Part shown: positions 12,001-19,302 of the stretch, piece by piece
Layout of the letters: each line of letters starts with the position of its first letter
How positions within the stretch are numbered: position 1 is the first letter of the stretch
DNA from: Myxococcales bacterium
Lineage (GTDB): Bacteria; Myxococcota_A; Polyangia; Polyangiales; JAFGIB01
Direction: 5' to 3'
DNA: 64,000 nucleotides
Assembly (NCBI GenBank): GCA_029880325.1
Contig: JAOUOP010000008.1
Span: forward strand, 62,001-126,000
Notes under the pieces: generated by a model
The model's database searches: none
What the model was told of the DNA's origin: nothing
Seen by the model: the letters and a program-made list of their open reading frames with translations, nothing else
Program-made: the position numbers and the translations under genes

Positions 12001-15000
12001 TCGTGCCGGTGTAGACGTAGGTGTCGCCGCCGGCCACCGGCACCGAATGGGCGCTGGCCTGATCCTCGTGGCTTTGCCCCAACGCGCTTTCAATGCTCGC
12101 GAGCTGCGCGTTGGTCAGCGGCAGACCTGTGGTTCCGTCGTAGAGCGCGACAACCGTGTCGAAGCCCAGGTCCGGATTCGACGTGGAGATGCGGACGGCA
12201 CCACTTTCGCTGGGCACGAAGCGATAGAGGGCATCGGCTGCATCGTCAGCCCCGCCACAGCTCGGCGCAGGGAAGTCGCCCAGCTGGCTGCTGGTGTCGG
12301 CATTGACGACCGCGATGCGCTTGCCCATGGGATCGCCGAGGAGCAGCGGCGTGACGTCGTTGAGGTTGCCCGAATTGTCGATCTCGATGGCCGGCTGTGC
12401 CGATGGATTGAGGTTCGCGAGGTCGCCGGAGTAGCGGTACCAGGTGCCGTTGACGACGGGCGTGGGGCTCGGATTGAAGTCCGCCAGCGCCGCGGTGTCG
12501 TTTTCCAGGGGCACTGGTTCGGGCGCCACGCCGGAGATGGCCGAGGTGTCGAAGAGCATCAGGACCGGTGAGATCATGCCCGAGCCCACAGGCGGCCGCG
12601 CGTCGATCTCCACCGTGGTCGCGCGCCTGAGGTCGAATTGGTAGACCGCGTCGGGGGCGGTGATGTCGCCACCGCAGGCGTTGATCAGGGTCGGGTCGTT
12701 GCCCAGGGAGGTGTAGAGATTGGGCGCGAGGGAGCCGCTATCGCCGATATACTCGAAGGTACCACCCGCCGACAACTCAACCTGGGTACCGCTCAACAAC
12801 CAGTCATTGGTATTGAGATCGCTCCCGGTGTTGTAGCGGCAGACGGCGTTATTGCTGGGGTCCAGCTCGCTAGAGCCGTAGTAGACACAGCCGCCGCCGG
12901 GGATCAGATACAGCCAGTTGCAGGATCCCACGGTGGCATCGGCGCAGTCCGGATCGACGATACCACAACCGCAATCGCATTGATTCTTCTTGCCGGAGCC
13001 GTAACGCGTTGGATCGCAGCGCCACTTGTCGTTCTCGAAGGCGCAGTTCGAGTCGCATCCATCACCATCGACCGTGTTGCCGTCGTCGCATTGCTCGCCC
13101 TGCTGCGCGATGCCGTTGCCGCAGACCACCGGCAGGCAGACCGCGTTATTGAGCGGGTCGATCGTGTAGCCCGCAGCCCCGTAGTAGTCGAGCACATCGG
13201 GACCGGGGATGTTGAGCAGCCTCAGGCAGTTGTCGTAGTAGGGCAGGAACTGACAGCTCGCGGTCGTGCTGTCGAGACAGTCCGGATCGACGGCGCCGCA
13301 GCCACAGTCGCACTCCGGCGTCAGCCCCTGGCCGCCCTCGTCATAGAAAGCCGGATCGCAGTGCCAACGACCGGCCTCGAAGTTACATGAAGAAGAGCAG
13401 CCGTCGCCGTTGACGCTGTTGCCGTCGTCGCAGTACTCGTTCCACTCCAGGACGCCATTGCCGCAGCCGGGTAGAGCATTGAAGTCGGTGAGGCGGTAGG
13501 CGTTGTCGACGGCGCGCAGCGGCGCTCCCGTGGAGCCGTCGTACAGCGCCAGCACCGGCGCAAAGCTCGGCGCCGGCACTCCCGTGGCGGGATTGGCCGC
13601 AGTGCTGATGCGCACCTCGGTGGTCACGCTCGAGTAGAACTCGTAGATCGCATCGGGCGAAGTGTCGCTGCCGCCGCACCAGAAGGCCTCGTAGTCGGCC
13701 AGCATCCCCGAGGTGTCACCGCCGAGCACCGTAACCCGGCTACCCCAGACATCCCCCAGGTCCATCGCGCCCATGAGCGTGTCGGGCAGCACCACTTCGT
13801 TGGTGTTGTCCGTCATCTCGGTCACCTGGCGCTGGCTGCTGACGCTCAGGTTGGAGACGTTGGCGTCGTAGTTGAGCCAGGACCCGTCGGCGACCGGCGT
13901 GGGCGTGGGGTTGCTGTCGGCCTGGATGTAAGTGTCGTTTTCCAGCGTCGTAGAAGCCGGCCTCTCCAGACCGAAGTCGTTGAAGAGCGCGATCACCGGA
14001 TCGCCCATCATGCCACCCGCAGTGGAAGCACTCGCGTCGATCTCCAAACTGGTCGCATCCTGGAGCGTGAAACGGAAGACCGCGTCGCGGCCATCGGGCG
14101 CGGCGCCACAGGCCAGAAGCGTTCCGTCGATGTCGTTGCCCATCGAGGCCGTGCTGCCCTCAAACGTGCGAGGCGGGCCGCTCAGGTCCACCACGTAGGC
14201 CGTGTCGCTGCTCTCGTTGGTGTTGCCCGAGGCTCCCAGGTTGGTCAGGGTCGCGGTCGCATCTGGCGCGCCCTCGAACACGCTCACCGTGCCCGTCTTC
14301 GCCCCCATGTCCACCGCGAACCGCAGGTTGGTGTCGATCGACGGCGTGATCCTGTAGACCGCATCCGGGGAGGCGCTGTCGCTGCCGCAACTGATGGCTC
14401 CTGCTCCTCCGGTGTCGGCGTCGACACTGTAGTTGGGCGCCATCGCCGCCGTCGAGGTCTGAACCACCTCGATCTTGGCCCGGTAGGGGTCGCCGAGGGC
14501 CAGCGCGTCGGCGCTGCTCTCGTTGAGCGCCGCCGGGTTTTCGTACTCCAGGCGGCTTTGATAGAGGCTGTCGGCGACGAAGGAATAGCCCCCACCCAGC
14601 GTCGACCGGCTCTCGACCAACACGTAGTAGTCATGATTGGCGTAGACGTCGGCCTCGACCACCGCCGGAGTGCTCGCGTTCTCCACCGCGCAGGCCAACT
14701 CCAGGCCGCTACCGGCCAGACCGCTTTCACTGATCTTCAGTTGGTACTTGCCCTGCGGCTGCGGGGCGGTTCCCGTAACCACGAGATAATAGGTCTCATT
14801 GGCGGTCAGCACCTGATTGGTCAGCCCCGCCTGGCTAGGCGTCGACGAAGCTGCCGTGACATCGACCCCCGGCGCCACCCCGTTGGCATCGCAACGCACG
14901 AATTCCGTGCTCTCGATGGTGCCGGATTTGTTACCGTCATGGAAAAGCCCCACCACGGCCGGAAAGTCCGAGCCCGCCGTCGTGACGTCCAGGGTGACAC

Positions 15001-18000
15001 CGGTGGTGTAGCTGAGCCTGAAGACCGCATCTGGCGCATCGGCGGTGGCGCCGCAGGGCCAGTTGGCCTTGCCGAGTATGTTGCTCTCCATCCGGCGCGT
15101 GGAGCCGCGGAAGACCTGCGAAACCCCGGCGGGATTCGGAACCACGTGGGCGCTGGGGCCGTCCTCCGGCGCCGGGCTCGCTGGCGCCGGATTCTCGCAT
15201 ACGTAGCGATAGCTACTGGTGCAATATAGGTCGTACCAGAGCTCGCTACCCGAGCGGTAATAGGCGGCGCAGTCGCGACTATCCGGCTCGCCGCTGGCCC
15301 AGGCATTGAAGAAGCCGCCCAGGGCAGAGCCTGTGCTACCACCGCTCCAGAAGCGATCGACGTCCGTGTCCGCCCAATACCACTCGTCGGACAGGTCCCG
15401 ATCGTGGGCCCCGATCCAGCTGGTGTCGGCGGCGCGAATCCCGCTCACAAAGAGGTTTTCGGCAGCGTCGTCAAGGCGCACCAGATAGCCGCCCACATTG
15501 CCGCAGTTGGTCTGGGCGCTGGCCCAGCTCTGGCTGTTGGAGCAGGCGTAGTAGAAGTGACCGCCACGACTGTGAACCACACAGCTGGTTTCCGGCAGCG
15601 GGCTGACCAGGCTGGCGTCGAAGACCTGCGTGCTGCTGGTGGCGCCGCCGGTCGGCGGAGGCCCGTCGTAGACCGCAAGCGCCTGGTAAATGCCACCCCC
15701 GGTTGCCACCTGGAAACGCACGGTGCCGTCGGAACTCGGGGTGAACTTGTAAATCTGATCGGGATAGACCTGCGACTCCACGCACTTTTTCGTCGAAGGC
15801 TGGCAGATCATACCGGTGCAACAGTCGGGGTCCGATGCGCAGGTGCCGCCCACGCTGGAGCAGCCCGCAGGCGACGCACAGGTCAAAACGCCGGCTGCGA
15901 AATTGCTGGTGACGCCGTTCAAGTCGGCATTGATCACCTCGGTCGTGTACTGCCCCACCGGGTCACCCAGGCTCAGCGCCGTCGCCGTGCTGGTGTGGTT
16001 GTTGCCCGTGGCCGCCGCGTCGATCACCGTGCTCTGGCCGGGGCTCTGCGCGTACAGGAAGACCGCCGGCGTAAAACTCGAGTCGTTGTCGTCCTGGGTC
16101 GAGATGCGCAGGTGGGTAGCCCGCGTCAGGTCGAAGCTGAACGAGAAATCATCAGCGCCGTCGGTATCCGCGGGACCACAACTCGGAGCCACGTAGTCGG
16201 TGTTCAGGCCTTTGGTGCCCTCGCTGTCGGTGTCGATGGCGAAGGCGGTGTTGGTGGCGGTGCCGAGCACGTAGGGGTCGGACTCGTTCGAGAGATTCAA
16301 ATCCGTGTGGTTCACCGTGCGCGGCGGCTTGCCGTCATGCACACTCAGGACGGTCTTGAAGTTGCTTCCCTCGGTGTCGATGCGCAGGCGCTTGGGCTGA
16401 TCGAGGTCGAAGGTGAAGACCGCGTCCGGGCCGTCGGCATTGACGCCGCAACCCACCACGTCCGCCGTGTAATCGGCCGTCGGATAGCTGCCGCTGCCGG
16501 TACCGTCAGCGGTATCCACGCCACTGCTGCCCGAGTCGACCAGCGAGAGCATGTCGCCGATGTAGGTGACGTAGTCGCCATCCATCTTGCCATCGCCGGA
16601 AATGGCGATGGCCGTGTCAAAGGTGTCGTTGGTGTTGCCGCTGCCGCCGAGGATGAACTTGTCGGTGCCCAGCGTGCTCGGATTGTCCGGCAGACCGCTG
16701 GGCAGGCCCTCGTGTAGCGAAATGACAGTCGTGAAGTCTGTCTCTGCGGAATCGATCACCACGGTGGCATCGACCACGGGGCGGAAGGTGTAGACCACCT
16801 CGTTGGTCTCGCCGTCGGCCCCGCAGCCGCTAATGCCCCCCAGGTAGCCACGCGCCGACTCACCGGAGGCCGCAGAGGTGCCCAGGTAGGTCAGGTAGGT
16901 CAGGTCGGGCCCCGAAGGAATCGGATTGACGCGCGTACCGCCCACGTCGATGGGTTCCTGAATCGCCGAGGGAACGCCGCGGTAGAGCGAGAGCACCACC
17001 GGCATCGTGGTGGCTGTCGTCGGCGGATTGTCCGCCGTGTGCACGTTTGCGGCAAAGCGCACGGGCGCGCCTGCGCCACCGGTGGCGACGGTAAAGCGAA
17101 AGACCGCGTCGGGACCCGCCGAGTCCGGATCGCAACCGGTGACCACGCTCGGAATGTCACCGGTCATGTGGGTGAGGTTGCCGGAGGCCACCACGAACTG
17201 ATTGGTGACGTCGCCCAGGTTCATGGCAGTGGCGAAGGCCTCGGTCTGCGACGGCACGAAGCGCGCGATGCCGTCGCTCGTCAGCTGCCCGTTGCGCGCA
17301 ATGGCTGCGCTGTAGGGTGCGTTGTAGCCGGGCGGGCCGTTGTGCATCGGGTCGTCGGTGAAGAGCAGCACGATGGGAATGGCGTCGTCGCGGAAGCAGG
17401 GGTAGCCAAACGTCGCCGCAGGGCAGCCCGCACCGAGGCGTTCGGGCACGTTGGGGGAGCCGTGTCCGAAGAACTGCCCCTTGCCCGTCAAAAGGGAGTG
17501 CAGGCCCACCATGTCGCCCTCGGGGTAGTCGAGGTTGGCGTTGGTCACGAAGCTGCGGATGGCCTCACGCACCCGGTCGACGTCGTCAGTCATGTCGACG
17601 TAGTGCCTGAAGGCCACCTCGTCGCTGTCACCGTAGCCTCCCAGCGGAATCTCGTTGAAGAGGCCCGTGCCGAAGAAGGAGTTGCCCATCAGACAGCGGA
17701 TGGCGCCGACCACGCCCTTTTGCTTGAGCTCGTTGTCCGGCAGGCCGTCGAAGTCCAGGTCCGGGCAGTTGGTCTGCGTGGAGCTGGTGCAGTAGTCGTT
17801 CTGGGCGTCCCGGCAGTCGCCCTGGTTTTCGGCGTTGACCCTGTCCATGCAGGCGGTGAAGTCACCGCCTGTCTGAGCATCGCAACAATTTTTAAGCAGC
17901 GCGCACTCGACGTAGTTGCCGTCGGTCATCGACGCCACAAGGTTATCGCGCTCGCCCGACATGGTCGTCGACATGTCCATCAGGAAGTACACGTCGGCAT

Positions 18001-18958
18001 GCTGGACCTGGTAGGCGATGTCGATGGCCGTCTGCCCCGCTTCGCCACGGTCCAGGATGTGGAAGATGGTCTGGTTGTTGGAGTCGGGAAGTGGCCTCAC
18101 CTGCCCGTTGCAGTCGGGATTGCTATCCACCGTCGCTGGCGTGCACTCATCCCACTCGTCGGGAATGCCGTCGCAGTCGGTATCGGCCAGGGTGCCACCG
18201 GTGATGCAGTCGCTGACCGGACCGGTAATGGTGGGACAGATCGAGGCCAGCGCCGTATTGCAGACCGCGTCGTCTGCACCGGCCACGATGGTTTGGCACT
18301 CGCTGTAGCTTTCGGAGCTGGCCGGCAAACGGTCGTCGCAACACTCCTTCAGGCCCGAGCAGCCGGTCAACACCGGCACGCCCCCCTCGCCACCGTCGCC
18401 GCTGCTCACACCGCCGTCGCCCGGCCCCAGGCTCAAGCCACCGCCCGAGCCGATTTTCACGCCCGTGCCCGCATCGCCGAGGGTCTGTAGCGGATCGCGC
18501 ACGATGAAACACTTGGGCTCGCAGAGGCTGCAGGTCTCGGGCGAGGCGTTCGGGTCGATCACGGAGCGCACGGCTGGATCGGGCGTGATCACGTAGCTAT
18601 GCACGTCCGTGCAAGCGCCCCACAGCCCGTCGTGACAGTAGCGGGTGCCCTCGTGACACATCACGTTGCCATCTTCCAGATACTTGTCCGGAAGGAAGCA
18701 GGAGATGGGCTGCTGGCCGCCGGGGCAAGGACAGCCCGCCTCGGGCCGCGCGCACGTCCGACACTCGTGGGTTATGCCCGCGTCGTGGTCATTGCAGTCG
18801 CTACCAAGCGAACAGCCCACGCCGAAGCCATCGCCGTCCAGGTCGACACAGTCGGCCACGCTCGCATCCATGACGGGCGAGGCTCCACCGGAACCGCCTC
18901 CCTCGAAGCAGCCGGTGACGAAAAACACACCAAACAGCCATGCACCTAAGCGACGCAT
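1..18958 (-). CDS. Giant modular lipoprotein, paralogue B (C-terminus beyond window edge)
   Basis: The gene starts at the ATG at 18,958-18,956 and runs off the left edge with 6,319 codons read. The first 17 residues form a lipoprotein signal peptide (two Arg, hydrophobic core, VTGC lipobox); the residues after Cys17 are Phe-Glu, so there is no inner-membrane retention Asp at +2. It follows the same order as the upstream giant gene: MopE-like DLDGDGFG head, VWA first half with DMSTT, then PPC-like repeats. Inserted modules are C-type lectin domains (about 15,180-15,600, 11,325-11,735 and 8,505-8,910), two DUF4215 repeats (about 13,010-13,480), a LamG domain (about 7,640-8,290), a Gly-rich segment (about 6,180-6,970) and three DUF2341-containing modules (about 3,640-4,645, 1,893-2,914 and one cut at the window edge). 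The offset to the paralogue goes from 31,259 at the start codons to 32,279 at the edge, exactly 340 codons, so the frame is kept. An outer-membrane or surface location is inferred; the ligand is unknown. Confidence 0.88.
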   Translation of the reverse strand, partial: MRRLGAWLFGVFFVTGCFEGGGSGGASPVMDASVADCVDLDGDGFGVGCSLGSDCNDHDAGITHECRTCARPEAGCPCPGGQQPISCFLPDKYLEDGNVMCHEGTRYCHDGLWGACTDVHSYVITPDPAVRSVIDPNASPETCSLCEPKCFIVRDPLQTLGDAGTGVKIGSGGGLSLGPGDGGVSSGDGGEGGVPVLTGCSGLKECCDDRLPASSESYSECQTIVAGADDAVCNTALASICPTITGPVSDCITGGTLADTDCDGIPDEWDECTPATVDSNPDCNGQVRPLPDSNNQTIFHILDRGEAGQTAIDIAYQVQHADVYFLMDMSTTMSGERDNLVASMTDGNYVECALLKNCCDAQTGGDFTACMDRVNAENQGDCRDAQNDYCTSSTQTNCPDLDFDGLPDNELKQKGVVGAIRCLMGNSFFGTGLFNEIPLGGYGDSDEVAFRHYVDMTDDVDRVREAIRSFVTNANLDYPEGDMVGLHSLLTGKGQFFGHGSPNVPERLGAGCPAATFGYPCFRDDAIPIVLLFTDDPMHNGPPGYNAPYSAAIARNGQLTSDGIARFVPSQTEAFATAMNLGDVTNQFVVASGNLTHMTGDIPSVVTGCDPDSAGPDAVFRFTVATGGAGAPVRFAANVHTADNPPTTATTMPVVLSLYRGVPSAIQEPIDVGGTRVNPIPSGPDLTYLTYLGTSAASGESARGYLGGISGCGADGETNEVVYTFRPVVDATVVIDSAETDFTTVISLHEGLPSGLPDNPSTLGTDKFILGGSGNTNDTFDTAIAISGDGKMDGDYVTYIGDMLSLVDSGSSGVDTADGTGSGSYPTADYTADVVGCGVNADGPDAVFTFDLDQPKRLRIDTEGSNFKTVLSVHDGKPPRTVNHTDLNLSNESDPYVLGTATNTAFAIDTDSEGTKGLNTDYVAPSCGPADTDGADDFSFSFDLTRATHLRISTQDDNDSSFTPAVFLYAQSPGQSTVIDAAATGNNHTSTATALSLGDPVGQYTTEVINADLNGVTSNFAAGVLTCASPAGCSSVGGTCASDPDCCTGMICQPSTKKCVESQVYPDQIYKFTPSSDGTVRFQVATGGGIYQALAVYDGPPPTGGATSSTQVFDASLVSPLPETSCVVHSRGGHFYYACSNSQSWASAQTNCGNVGGYLVRLDDAAENLFVSGIRAADTSWIGAHDRDLSDEWYWADTDVDRFWSGGSTGSALGGFFNAWASGEPDSRDCAAYYRSGSELWYDLYCTSSYRYVCENPAPASPAPEDGPSAHVVPNPAGVSQVFRGSTRRMESNILGKANWPCGATADAPDAVFRLSYTTGVTLDVTTAGSDFPAVVGLFHDGNKSGTIESTEFVRCDANGVAPGVDVTAASSTPSQAGLTNQVLTANETYYLVVTGTAPQPQGKYQLKISESGLAGSGLELACAVENASTPAVVEADVYANHDYYVLVESRSTLGGGYSFVADSLYQSRLEYENPAALNESSADALALGDPYRAKIEVVQTSTAAMAPNYSVDADTGGAGAISCGSDSASPDAVYRITPSIDTNLRFAVDMGAKTGTVSVFEGAPDATATLTNLGASGNTNESSDTAYVVDLSGPPRTFEGSTASMGNDIDGTLLACGAAPDGRDAVFRFTLQDATSLEIDASASTAGGMMGDPVIALFNDFGLERPASTTLENDTYIQADSNPTPTPVADGSWLNYDANVSNLSVSSQRQVTEMTDNTNEVVLPDTLMGAMDLGDVWGSRVTVLGGDTSGMLADYEAFWCGGSDTSPDAIYEFYSSVTTEVRISTAANPATGVPAPSFAPVLALYDGSTGAPLRAVDNAYRLTDFNALPGCGNGVLEWNEYCDDGNSVNGDGCSSSCNFEAGRWHCDPAFYDEGGQGLTPECDCGCGAVDPDCLDSTTASCQFLPYYDNCLRLLNIPGPDVLDYYGAAGYTIDPLNNAVCLPVVCGNGIAQQGEQCDDGNTVDGDGCDSNCAFENDKWRCDPTRYGSGKKNQCDCGCGIVDPDCADATVGSCNWLYLIPGGGCVYYGSSELDPSNNAVCRYNTGSDLNTNDWLLSGTQVELSAGGTFEYIGDSGSLAPNLYTSLGNDPTLINACGGDITAPDAVYQFDLRRATTVEIDARPPVGSGMISPVLMLFDTSAISGVAPEPVPLENDTAALADFNPSPTPVVNGTWYRYSGDLANLNPSAQPAIEIDNSGNLNDVTPLLLGDPMGKRIAVVNADTSSQLGDFPAPSCGGADDAADALYRFVPSESGAVRISTSNPDLGFDTVVALYDGTTGLPLTNAQLASIESALGQSHEDQASAHSVPVAGGDTYVYTGTTAGMSYDVEAPLYYDVPSANYCGAAVGGADAVFSFTLEKTTEVEITTEGSAYQTVMGIFDSPFTRPSVSSLSSQAAAITQLYDKDALPGQPEPGCVPYDWNLHRYWQCSPARSWDGARAMCALAGYTLAVVDSSLENAELLGLVAPTAFDHHIGLIADDPYVAWASPATDVPGTWLDLSGGVYRNFQGTEPNEVGNVGTRMRYQDGLWVDTAAGSGAFPYLCEQKVFGTLPPVPTAAAPQTVDVLGSLRHFRGSTAATGSSVGGLVGCGADAFAPDAVFRLDLAYETSVQVDFSASFTGAVVGLFRGGIGAQGYLDAGSTCRLQSDAAPQINALLPADTYYVVLTGSAAGYEGSYEIVFSGSSVDPAAFAMENDTLAAASLNPIGPIDNRWVVKSADMANLTTTLISQRTVDMPGIDGNTVDAQNLGVEVSAGVFAPISGEQVSTTNASTLSLTSDFRAPACGVTPVVDDSIDAIYEFTPSTTGPVRIYLTTEAHDSVIALFNGGGGSYPLKKSDVVPMDETLAGSPNTNEGPGSAHVVPATDPVTYIGNVGGMVDDLGSMDGTASTPSLWDQADLYGGAVCSAAPAGADAFFAFTLSAPKTVVLDSTGSGFAHTLSLFADGSSALGGATAVAGADYETRAAAGGTNALSMDDSWYVLSGDTANLAPGNVTSTTLTVAGGDISNSDSVQDLGALAANGQLVTGGTDTTSTSATYLQSTLTCGSSDAGKDMVFAFTPARDGDVRIAVNNPVASFAPVLAVFEASPQTAAMISPTPTATGDMNNTLGTAYSVSIGANVAYAGNTGSLTSGLNGTLYDPSVAAGGDALNQCNADASGADAFFSFTLPAATDVRIAVSGATGFDHTLALFDDSPLSAPAPTVVNTNDDRASATMAALDDTWVSYSTDMSQLGIGELSNELKTVNADGNDADLLVDFVNTSDVQDLGFIDGKQLETSGADTSTTGSNYSAASLTCGSSNSAPDQIFKFSTTQSSSVRLAVDNPAPGFDPVIAVFDGPPATKAQSATPLSHNFTVAAPTGCTTAGVQYFGGHAYFLCTNVSTWANAGNDCESAGMYLARVDDVAENAFIQGLTASAAWLGLHDARSNDSWRWLGDGELVWLGGSAGSAPGGHFAAWGTGEPSADLDDCLSMGAADVWDDQPCSGTQAYVCELPLSNQPADAIASSLGPTEVYAGTTGDNSYSGGLLSWDQRSALGGALCSEDNLDGADAYYSFTVVGADALATSLVDRYSFEGLGTAIYDSVGAQHGTLKKTVLGNTGQVYLRGGSSNEYVDLPGGLIGGLSDASFEVWFSWHGGSAGQRVFSFGASNAGGGLGQGTAAVTALELQPLSAAGACRLTWLDSVGGALNADCPAALGTDTLYHAVAVADVSGGSLRLYLNGAQVASTALDSRTLAGVNDVNSWLGQGLVSSDPDFGGIIHEFRIHDQALSTAQVASSYAAGSDPLGTTPVEVSINAAGTGFGHTLALWDPSAQPAVPSATPTTTHDTFTAAVAAPITPDVDGGWLVKSGDSTGLGISELTARGFSAPADYALADSDSLAGTPVNVGDISGQSILLSGDTSGLAGDVPANTLVCAADSTAADAIYAFTPTTNTRIKFALDNPVPASPHVVALYDGTDGGPLLISDLPATPIKLGFAPSNYNHNAYTYTSDVSLGCTTGSRGFDSTGTGSFSGDWCGVYPEVSSGEPQTSGTGPNVTILRFKSLNLPAGSTLTLSGDKPVILAVDGNATVAGVIDASANATTPGAGGNVSCGSSAGTDGTGSSSGGGGGGGGGGFGTAGGNGGDGDGNNNGVGGPGRGDVSLVPLLGGCGGGKGGGCTAIGAAGAGAFQLAVAGTLTTGGTLRANGGTGQTGCGSEGGGTGGGSGGGILVETTAVVTMATEANGGNGGKGSGGTAGAAGSTGPGSNGGTAANEGANGGGGGGGGYGRIAFTVAQNNSNEAAATAEVVTIGNYATYQGDTSIMSADVSPTAAFDSVAGMACFAAGTPDALFTFDLTTATDVRITTFGSSFDTTVSVWKDKLPASAARPTSAAPNPFTGGSFAAATGNHDTRATAAAATTEFSAVDGTWQVLTDTTVGKTAEGLTSSSVAASNTESIQDIGSMAGLAMSVTGGSTASLADTYSETTLTCGMADDLGNDAIYKFSGTAGNTYRVGVHNPGQTGNFHVAVFEGEPGVDPLTRAEDVGTTLTDLNPGNPNELPTLASAQTAPIGAAQRFLGDTSSMGSDVAGVIFDQQDVLGGKVCSADASAPDAFFDFSLSATTTVIIDSASSSYNTVLALWDAGDQFSAPAAVSMNNDTRAAAAGNSLGAIDGGWQVLSTDMSTLGVSELSSVNITASNTDAIQDLTVAGTNPVVGGKVEIGAANSSGLASDYAKHPLVLQCGGALIDDLAADAIYGFVATGTTTVRASVENPSPGFSPVVAVFDGASGEPLTSADFVASVTPMGSGFEKALTIDSTQVDADLSDYPLLVRISGDADLQTDPRADGFDVYFTDAGGNPLSFERQAFDRASGNLTAWVRVPSVSSSSDTMIYLRYGDGSSTDRSDRVAVWDSGFQAVWHLDDDPSGTVRDSTSHNVNSTATSGLVASDSVAAIIGKGVAMLTSDDIRFGNVAALDSGSALTTSGWARIDNLNATNVLIIKGSGSTNTWVMAGGPSAGKAYARATNGSSAPLGETTGSPISAGVWHHWSYVFDGTGSTDADRMKIYLDGALQPLTYAAAIPTSFNANGGELWIGDAPYSTGNGAAGVLDEFRVSTTPRSAAWVKADYQSQRTASTFVSIGPEVALASNDLLASTFNVGAASGLDAIGATFTGNTTGYSSDLPAALFSEAPDYGGGVCGAGMVGDAFFSFTTDGATDIEIASTGTSFGHSIALFDDSPLVQPAASPGAYDTQAASFAASHGDIDGTWIARSGDMSTMQVSELSVGSPAAAASDALVALGDVVGAQSIISGGSTAALGATYPKECALTDQASPDAIYSFTASSATTVQLNIDNPTPGFAAAMQIYEDNGLGDPLTQLEKATPTTDLSTLLGYRKRLSIDPTQVDTSAAAESLVNFPVLVRMTDVDLSVSRADAADLWFTGSDGSTVLDYEIESWNSATGSIVAWVELPSVSDSVATDFYIHYGYGTTIDRSNPTGVWGNSFGAVYHLDDGGSTELDSSGNGNTLTPPLTAPTSTAGQIGNAVDFGTSARWLNAADSNSLDMTSALTISLWVNVSSTDPGYWEAMVAKRVTNSATTNYDVGIGDTARQWVWYDGNPSTGTKTGYNAPIGTPTHLVVTVSASGAFPAFYQNGVLLGNGDTTAQLAANTGPLWLGGFDYTTDEPLYGWLDEVRIASVARSPAWVKAEYNNQKSSSTFLAAGAQESVMGGPASNEDFLSAQAVTIGSAVAYTGSTAGMTSDLPGGAFDESLSAGDLTCSAGAVAADAFFSFSVDGTQDVRIATSAGTSFAHTLALWDSTPIQRPDNATAAAGDYSAVSPANLADSRANAYNSGMIGSIDGTWQVRTVDSSLLTFSAVSEVAGSAPVGDAVSVLGTIDATAYAVTTDSTADATATYPSFDDTSGGSAVCGVSDGAADAIYKFSTSANTDVRIDLKGPGFDGSVALFDGGVTTGNAPLSNAALDPASYTAVAATNETLDSAQSVTIGSTVGYSGDASTEDLHENVFDLAAVPGTCNVQANHEDAFFTFTLPSPTEVFISAEDTTTAHWISLFDADPRAVTKPAPLAAERDTAAAALASPVAAADITMDRWVVRSADLANMSASWAQPVSYVEASDFPSAGETGQVAIDLGDVSLKRVSIDGDTGVRLSDHDEICGGDGGGDTVYAFTPTVDGSLRMSVTPTGGASDIAAPIVAVYDGPPKLNYGACFGDASNFDPTDAALTYDHSAAPNCDVTINTSAAPSAMISGSCVSVDAAEYRKPLLINADVFIGADLSNFPVLVNVTDSDIRSLARTDGRDIYFRDSSGSVDLDFELQSYNSTTGQLVAWVKVPTLSSAADTTIYVHY
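1893..2914 (-). other. Extra DUF2341-LamG cassette in paralogue B, absent from paralogue A
   Basis: The segment begins with GYRKRLSID, continues through a DUF2341-type part (NFPVLVRM) and a LamG part with VYHLDDGG and LWLGGFDY, and ends near STFLAAGAQ. In paralogue A the flanking PPC-like units (LNIDNP...GF before, SNE/ETF after) are joined directly. The extra length of about 1,020 bases equals the 340-codon net offset between the two genes. It sits in the linker after a 'DNPxPGF' unit. Confidence 0.8.
3640..4645 (-). other. DUF2341-LamG cassette in paralogue B, displaced relative to paralogue A
   Basis: The cassette runs from KALTIDSTQVDADLSDYPLL to roughly TASTFVSIG. Its sequence closely matches the cassette at about 35,190-36,205 of paralogue A. 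Here it follows a repeat unit containing LQCGGALI and ASVENPSPGF (about 4,690-4,975). In paralogue A the equivalent unit (about 34,930-35,185) comes after the cassette. Confidence 0.8.
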
Positions 18959-18994
18959 CCAAGCCCCGGAAAAGTCCGCCAGCTCCCGGATTGC

Positions 18995-19023
18995 AGTATT
19001 TCACTGCGTCGGAGGCGCTTCAA
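18995..19023 (-). promoter_or_regulatory. Candidate sigma70-like promoter of giant paralogue B
   Basis: On the minus strand TTGAAG (19,018-19,023) and AATACT (18,995-19,000) are separated by 17 bases and end 36 bases before the start codon. The same arrangement (TTGAGA, 17 bases, AATACT) precedes paralogue A at nearly the same distance, which is the main support. The -10 match to consensus is only 4 of 6. Confidence 0.5.
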
Positions 19024-19056
19024 TGTGGTTGCACCACCACAGAGTGCGATACGCAC
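19024..19056. promoter_or_regulatory. Two adjacent dyads abutting the -35 box of paralogue B
   Basis: The first dyad, TGTGGT-6-ACCACA (19,024-19,041), is a perfect 6-base inverted repeat. The second, GTGCG-ATA-CGCAC (19,044-19,056), is a perfect 5-base inverted repeat. Their centres are 17.5 bases apart. Equivalent dyads with the same spacing occur upstream of paralogue A. They may be operator sites for an unknown regulator; this is inference. Confidence 0.4.
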
Positions 19057-19302
19057 GAAGGTCATCCCGTCCCATGCCTCTGCAATGGCCGTTCCCAAAC
19101 GGGACAATGGCGTATTTCCTCTGCATCCGCCGCCGTAGAAGAGCAGCCGCGTTGCAGCCAGTTGCAATGGCACGAAAAAAGTGCGCGAACCCACACCGGG
19201 GGTTATGGGGGTTCTAGCACTACTGTGTCAGGTGTCCTTTCGATCACATAGGCGTTCTCCTTCTGCACGAGCCGGCCGATCGCGCCCATCCCTGAGCGTT
19301 CC
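19057..19302. other. Intergenic remainder between the two giant genes
   Basis: This stretch lies between the upstream dyads of paralogue B and the TAG stop of paralogue A at 19,303-19,305. Weak similarity to the upstream region of paralogue A continues to about 19,105. No convincing hairpin-plus-T terminator or small gene was seen; a 4-base stem around an A-rich loop near 19,170 is too weak to call. Confidence 0.6.

Noticed and set aside
19160..19200. A possible terminator after the giant gene around an A-rich loop
   Set aside because: The stem is only four base pairs and not followed by a T tract in the right orientation.
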